Shown piece by piece: positions 5,269-7,962 of a stretch of 7,962 bases of DNA (within the stretch, counting starts at the first letter, position 1; every line of letters starts with the position of its first letter). Both the position numbers and the translations under genes were made by a program. The notes under the pieces were generated by a model. That model saw only the letters and a list, made by a program, of their open reading frames with translations. It ran no database searches and was not told the origin of the DNA. Source of the stretch: an uncultured bacterium (GTDB lineage: Bacteria > Bacteroidota > Bacteroidia > Bacteroidales > Bacteroidaceae); NCBI GenBank assembly GCA_905215655.1, contig CAJMQT010000088.1, forward strand, positions 1-7,962, given 5' to 3'.

Positions 5269-7248
5269 ATGTGGAATTTTAATTACTTTAAGACAGCCCT
5301 TATTGTATGTTTGCTGTGCATAATAGGGCGGGGAAGTGCGTTAGCGCAAACGTACACAAAGGTCAATTTTGATGATTTGGTGACCGGCGACGTAATTGTT
5401 ATTGTTGATCAAACCTCTGCAAAAGCTTTACCGAATGACCAAACTTCAAATCCTCCTACGGCAACGCCTGTAACCTTTGTTTCGGATGCTGACAAAACCG
5501 AACTTACTGCTTCGGCTGTTACGGAAAATTTAAAATGGGTCGTAACAAAAAATAGTGATGGTTCTTGCAGTTTTACCTCAAATTCAGTATCTTCAAACAT
5601 GCTCTATATGATCAATGATTCCAAGGGTATGAAAGTCGGTTCTGATCCTTCTACTACTTCTAAACCAGCGACAAATACTTTTACATTTGAAAGTAATAAA
5701 CTCCATGGTAAAGGCAATGCAACAAGATATGTTGGTGTTTATAACAAGTCGAATTGGAGATGTTATGCTACTGCAACCGACACTAATATTAGAGGTCAAA
5801 TTACAGCCTTTTATAAGATGACAGCTGATGATGGGCTTACACCTGTCGATTTGTCTTTCTCGCAGACTGATTACACTCTTAATATCGGCGAAGCATTTAC
5901 TGAGCCGACTTTGAACGGTATTCCTGACGGTTCAGGACTTACGGCGACTTATTCAATCGTAAGTAATCCTGACGGCGCAATCTCTATTGACGAAACAACA
6001 GGCAAAGTTACTATAAATGCGGCAGGAACAGCAACCATTACGGCAACGACGCCCGAAACGGAAACTTACAAAGCAGGAACAGCGTCATATACTCTTAAAG
6101 TGGTAGACCCGAACCAGAAACAAGCAACTTACACTAAAATAACAAGTGTTGACGAAATTGAAGTCGGAGCACAATATATTGTTGTAAATGAAAAAAACAA
6201 AGTTGCCTTGGGATTAATAAATTCAAGCAATAATGGTGATTGTGTCGCAATAAACATAACGGAAGTAGATGGAAATAATGTTGCGACAGTCGAAAGTGAA
6301 AACGATGTTACAAATCCTTATGAAATAACATTGGCGGGTACAGCTGACCGTTATGCTCTTCAAACGGCTCAATGCCCTAAGGGTATCGGATGGGAAGGAA
6401 AAACAGGTAATAAATTAAGTACAACGACTAATACTGGTTGGACGATATCATTTACAACACAAAAAAATGTAACTATTGCAAATACAGCAGACGGAAATAA
6501 TTTTATTTGTTATAATGCAACTTTAAATAGCAACAAGGGAGGTTTCAGAGCGTATAAGCCAAGTAGTACTGGCGTGTTAGTTGTTCAATTATATAAAAAG
6601 GACAAACCTGTCGAGACCGGCACGCACTCAATCGGCGTAGAAGGTTACGCAACGTTTTATTCTGAAAAGGCTTACAAAATGCCCGCAGGCGTGACGGGTG
6701 GTATCGTTACAGAAACTAAGGCAACGGATGAAACATGCGGTACGCTGACGATCGAATATAATTATCCCGAAGGTTCTGTCGTTCCGGCAAAGACGGCGCT
6801 CCTCTGGAAAGGTGAGAAAAATGATTATACTTTCGAGTACACAACAACCGAAGAACCAGCACCCGAAGGAAACATGCTCCATGGAGCTGACGCTGTAAAC
6901 GCCGAAGGAAAGACCGAAGTAGCCGGAGAAAACGTAAAATATTACATCCTCTCTCATAACTCGGCAAACGTTTATGGTTTCTTCTGGGCGGCAGCAGACG
7001 GTAAGGCAGTTGCATATCAGGCGCCTTATGCATTCCTCGCAATCGACTTCGGCACGACAGGACTTGCTCCCAAGATTTTCTCGCTCGACGGTAACGGCGG
7101 TACAACGGGCATAACCAACGTCGAGACCACGACAAACAATGTCAATGGCAAAATCTTCTCTGTAACAGGAGCTTACGTCGGCACAGACAAAACACGTCTG
7201 CCCAAAGGCATTTACCTGATAGACGGAAAGAAGATCGCAATAAAATAA
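5269..7248 (+). CDS. Secreted multidomain protein with duplicated module, Ig-like domain and type IX-like C-terminal tail
   Basis: The 659-residue product has a signal peptide (hydrophobic 9-20, cleavage likely after ALA at 26). Module A (about 28-184) opens with TYTKVNFDDLVTGDVIVIV and closes with GQITAFYK. Module B (about 287-444) opens with TYTKITSVDEIEVGAQYIVV and closes with LVVQLYK, so the two look like an ancient duplication. Between them lies an Ig-like domain (about 191-280) with a SIDETTGKVTI...AGTATITAT pattern typical of bacterial Ig-like (Big) repeats. A further domain (about 450-600) contains GYATFYSEKAY, VPAKTALLWKG, GNMLHGAD and YYILS...GFFWA, a style seen in Prevotella secreted proteins. 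The last 35 residues (NGKIFSVTG...RLPKGIYLIDGKKIAIK) resemble a type IX sorting tail. No catalytic motif is visible; surface adhesion or glycan/protein binding is inferred. The N-terminal two thirds are more AT-rich than the C-terminal third. Confidence 0.9.
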   Translation: MWNFNYFKTALIVCLLCIIGRGSALAQTYTKVNFDDLVTGDVIVIVDQTSAKALPNDQTSNPPTATPVTFVSDADKTELTASAVTENLKWVVTKNSDGSCSFTSNSVSSNMLYMINDSKGMKVGSDPSTTSKPATNTFTFESNKLHGKGNATRYVGVYNKSNWRCYATATDTNIRGQITAFYKMTADDGLTPVDLSFSQTDYTLNIGEAFTEPTLNGIPDGSGLTATYSIVSNPDGAISIDETTGKVTINAAGTATITATTPETETYKAGTASYTLKVVDPNQKQATYTKITSVDEIEVGAQYIVVNEKNKVALGLINSSNNGDCVAINITEVDGNNVATVESENDVTNPYEITLAGTADRYALQTAQCPKGIGWEGKTGNKLSTTTNTGWTISFTTQKNVTIANTADGNNFICYNATLNSNKGGFRAYKPSSTGVLVVQLYKKDKPVETGTHSIGVEGYATFYSEKAYKMPAGVTGGIVTETKATDETCGTLTIEYNYPEGSVVPAKTALLWKGEKNDYTFEYTTTEEPAPEGNMLHGADAVNAEGKTEVAGENVKYYILSHNSANVYGFFWAAADGKAVAYQAPYAFLAIDFGTTGLAPKIFSLDGNGGTTGITNVETTTNNVNGKIFSVTGAYVGTDKTRLPKGIYLIDGKKIAIK

Positions 7249-7261
7249 CCCTCCCGTCAGG

Positions 7262-7295
7262 GCGTGGCAGGGCAACACCGCTTGCTCCGCCACGC
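7262..7295 (+). promoter_or_regulatory. GC-rich intergenic hairpin between secreted protein and small protein
   Basis: GCGTGGC (7262-7268) pairs perfectly with GCCACGC (7289-7295). After one mismatch, six more pairs (including GCAA 7272-7275 with TTGC 7282-7285) leave a 6-base loop. The stem is only 13 bases past the upstream stop codon. A T7 run lies at 7312-7318, but 16 bases separate it from the stem, so it is an imperfect terminator. It could partly terminate transcription, protect the 3' end of the upstream message, or set different levels of the two proteins. Confidence 0.6.
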
Positions 7296-7320
7296 GCGGC
7301 GGCGTAATTAATTTTTTTAA

Positions 7321-7326
7321 AAGGAG
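7321..7326 (+). promoter_or_regulatory. Strong Shine-Dalgarno sequence AAGGAG
   Basis: AAGGAG lies 9 bases before the ATG at 7336. It is the best ribosome-binding match seen in the window, whereas the other starts here have weak or no match. It supports the start of the small protein and suggests strong translation. Confidence 0.8.
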
Positions 7327-7335
7327 AACATCACA

Positions 7336-7539
7336 ATGAAAAAATATATAAAACCGGAAATCGAAACAATCATCACTGAAACAACGTGCAACCTCCTCGT
7401 CAGCTCACCCGGCTATGGCAACGAGACCGGTAACGACGGTTGGCACGCGCCTAAAAAGAAGCCCGTCTACGATTTGGAAAACAACGACTTCGGATACGAA
7501 GACGATGAAGAGAAAGAACTCGAAAAAGACTTTGTATAA
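7336..7539 (+). CDS. Small protein (67 residues) with conserved-type MKKYIKPEIE start and acidic tail, function unknown
   Basis: The N-terminus MKKYIKPEIETIITETT followed by NLLVSSPGYG resembles a very common class of short Bacteroidales proteins that start MKKYxKPxxxxI and then have an LLxxS patch. The middle is basic (WHAPKKKP) and the C-terminus strongly acidic (YEDDEEKELEKDF). It has one Cys, no signal peptide and no membrane segment. The start is fixed by AAGGAG 9 bases upstream. It lies 87 bases after the secreted-protein gene on the same strand with no promoter seen between, so co-transcription is likely. The Y..P pair near the N-terminus recalls leader peptides of some modified peptides, but no maturation enzyme is present here, so a precursor role is only speculation. 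An accessory or regulatory role for the secreted protein is equally possible. Confidence 0.75.
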   Translation: MKKYIKPEIETIITETTCNLLVSSPGYGNETGNDGWHAPKKKPVYDLENNDFGYEDDEEKELEKDFV

Positions 7540-7559
7540 TAACGCGCAAAGTCCCCAAC

Positions 7560-7701
7560 ATGTATAAAACAACGGAATAATCCTGCCTCGTATTGCCGTG
7601 CCTTTGGCACGTGTAACTATTCAATTGATTGAAAATCAAAAGAATAACATGCCGAAGGCATGTCCCTACACGGCAGGTTTATTCCGTTCTTTTTGATACA
7701 T
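7560..7701. repeat. Structured element with long inverted ends and three internal hairpins (REP/MITE-like)
   Basis: The outer arms pair over 7560-7587 and 7672-7701. ATGTAT pairs with ATACAT, AAAA with TTTT, AACGGAATAA (7571-7580) with TTATTCCGTT (7679-7688), and CCTGCC (7582-7587) with GGCAGG (7672-7677), with one mismatch between the last two blocks. Inside lie three hairpins: CGTGCC-TTT-GGCACG (7597-7611); TATTC-AA-TTGATT-GAA and its complement (7618-7646); and ACATGCC-GAA-GGCATGT (7647-7663). CTAC at 7666-7669 puts GTAG just 5' of the last hairpin on the minus strand, as in REP elements. No protein is encoded and no clear target-site duplication flanks it. Either a non-autonomous mobile repeat or a structured RNA is possible. 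Confidence 0.7.
7571..7694 (+). terminator. Likely terminator for the secreted-protein/small-protein transcript
   Basis: The outer stem of the structured element (10 bp, a mismatch, then 6 bp) ends in TTATTCCGTT and runs directly into CTTTTT at 7689-7694. It lies 32 bases after the small-protein stop. The A-rich bases before the left arm (AAAA at 7566-7569) would give a weaker signal on the other strand. The loop is unusually long (about 84 bases) and holds three hairpins, so termination is inferred. Confidence 0.5.
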
Positions 7702-7855
7702 CTCCTGATGTTTTATTGATATTTCAGAGCGTCACCATTTCCTTCTTTTTCCTTACATATTGAAAAACGTTGAGGCTCTCAGGATTAAAAATTTGAAAAT
7801 TTAAATCTTTCGTCCGCAAATATTTTAAAATACGTGTGCAAACGTAACCCTCACA

Positions 7856-7884
7856 TTAACAATTCTTTATATTGAAATTGTTAA
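7856..7884. repeat. Perfect 9-bp inverted repeat TTAACAATT / AATTGTTAA
   Basis: TTAACAATT (7856-7864) and AATTGTTAA (7876-7884) are separated by 11 bases. With one bulge, outer CAC and GTG could add pairs. AT-rich arms with about one helical turn between centres and no T-run afterwards would suit an operator site for a gene beyond the edge, but that gene cannot be seen. Confidence 0.5.
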
Positions 7885-7903
7885 AAGTGTGCAATATAAA
7901 TCC

Positions 7904-7936
7904 GCGAAAAACGCCCGAAAACCCGATGTTTTTCGC
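7904..7936. repeat. Perfect 9-bp inverted repeat GCGAAAAAC / GTTTTTCGC
   Basis: GCGAAAAAC (7904-7912) and GTTTTTCGC (7928-7936) enclose a 15-base loop that contains two CCCGA copies (7915-7919 and 7922-7926). It begins 19 bases after the previous inverted repeat. It could be a hairpin in a leader or terminator of an unseen neighbour; nothing here decides which. Confidence 0.5.
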
Positions 7937-7962
7937 TTTAAAAGTGCCATTTTTGTTTCGTA

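Larger units (their letters stand above)
7540..7962. other. Non-coding right end, 423 bases without a gene
   Basis: No plausible gene reads through this stretch on either strand. It holds the long structured element (7560-7701), about 150 bases of AT-rich sequence with a 12-base palindrome TATTTTAAAATA (7821-7832), and two perfect inverted repeats (7856-7884 and 7904-7936). No convincing TAnnTTTG promoter was found for a gene beyond the edge. Confidence 0.7.

Noticed and set aside
6628..7293. Open frame of 221 codons on the minus strand opposite the end of the secreted-protein gene
   Set aside because: Cys-rich shadow of a gene whose sense translation has typical secreted-protein motifs and a sorting-like tail.
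7540..7710. Target-site duplication around the structured element
   Set aside because: Flanks CCCCAAC on the left and CTCCTGA on the right do not match; insertion is therefore not proven.

Overview
The window looks like chromosome from a member of the Bacteroidota, probably order Bacteroidales and close to Prevotella or Bacteroides. Three things point there: promoters of the TAnnTTTG type instead of TTGACA/TATAAT, AT-rich leaders with little or no Shine-Dalgarno sequence, and a secreted protein ending in a type IX secretion-like tail (LPKGIYL..GKKIAIK). The genus is inferred, not proven. No rRNA, tRNA, CRISPR array or transposase gene was seen.

Left half (1-4623, all minus strand): an envelope export cassette in transcription order. 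It begins with a membrane-anchored coiled-coil protein of unknown function (4623-3751). A TolC-type outer-membrane channel follows (3655-2165), then a HlyD/EmrA-type periplasmic adaptor (2154-1165) and an ABC-2-type inner-membrane permease (1155 to the window edge, nearly complete). The last three genes are 9-10 bases apart and clearly form one transcription unit. The coiled-coil gene lies 95 bases upstream of tolC and has a good Bacteroidetes promoter, so it may head the same operon. No ABC ATPase is visible; one, or a second permease, may lie beyond position 1.

Middle (4624-5268): a 645-base divergent intergenic region. It holds the leftward promoter, a 16-base palindrome, a 9-bp x 3 tandem repeat, an 8-bp x 4 tandem repeat, a run of T-tracts spaced near the helical repeat, and the rightward promoter. 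Two further 8-bp x 4 arrays lie between the coiled-coil gene and tolC.

Right half (5269-7539, plus strand): a 659-residue secreted multidomain protein. It has a signal peptide, two copies of a divergent beta-rich module flanking an Ig-like domain, a C-terminal domain of a style seen in Prevotella secreted proteins, and a sorting-type tail. A GC-rich hairpin and the window's best Shine-Dalgarno sequence lead into a 67-residue acidic-tailed small protein, probably in the same transcript.

Right end (7540-7962): no gene. It begins with a roughly 142-base structured element that has long inverted ends and three internal hairpins, one with a GTAG foot as in REP elements. Two more perfect inverted repeats follow near the window edge. 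This element and the secreted-protein/small-protein pair are the least explained parts of the window.
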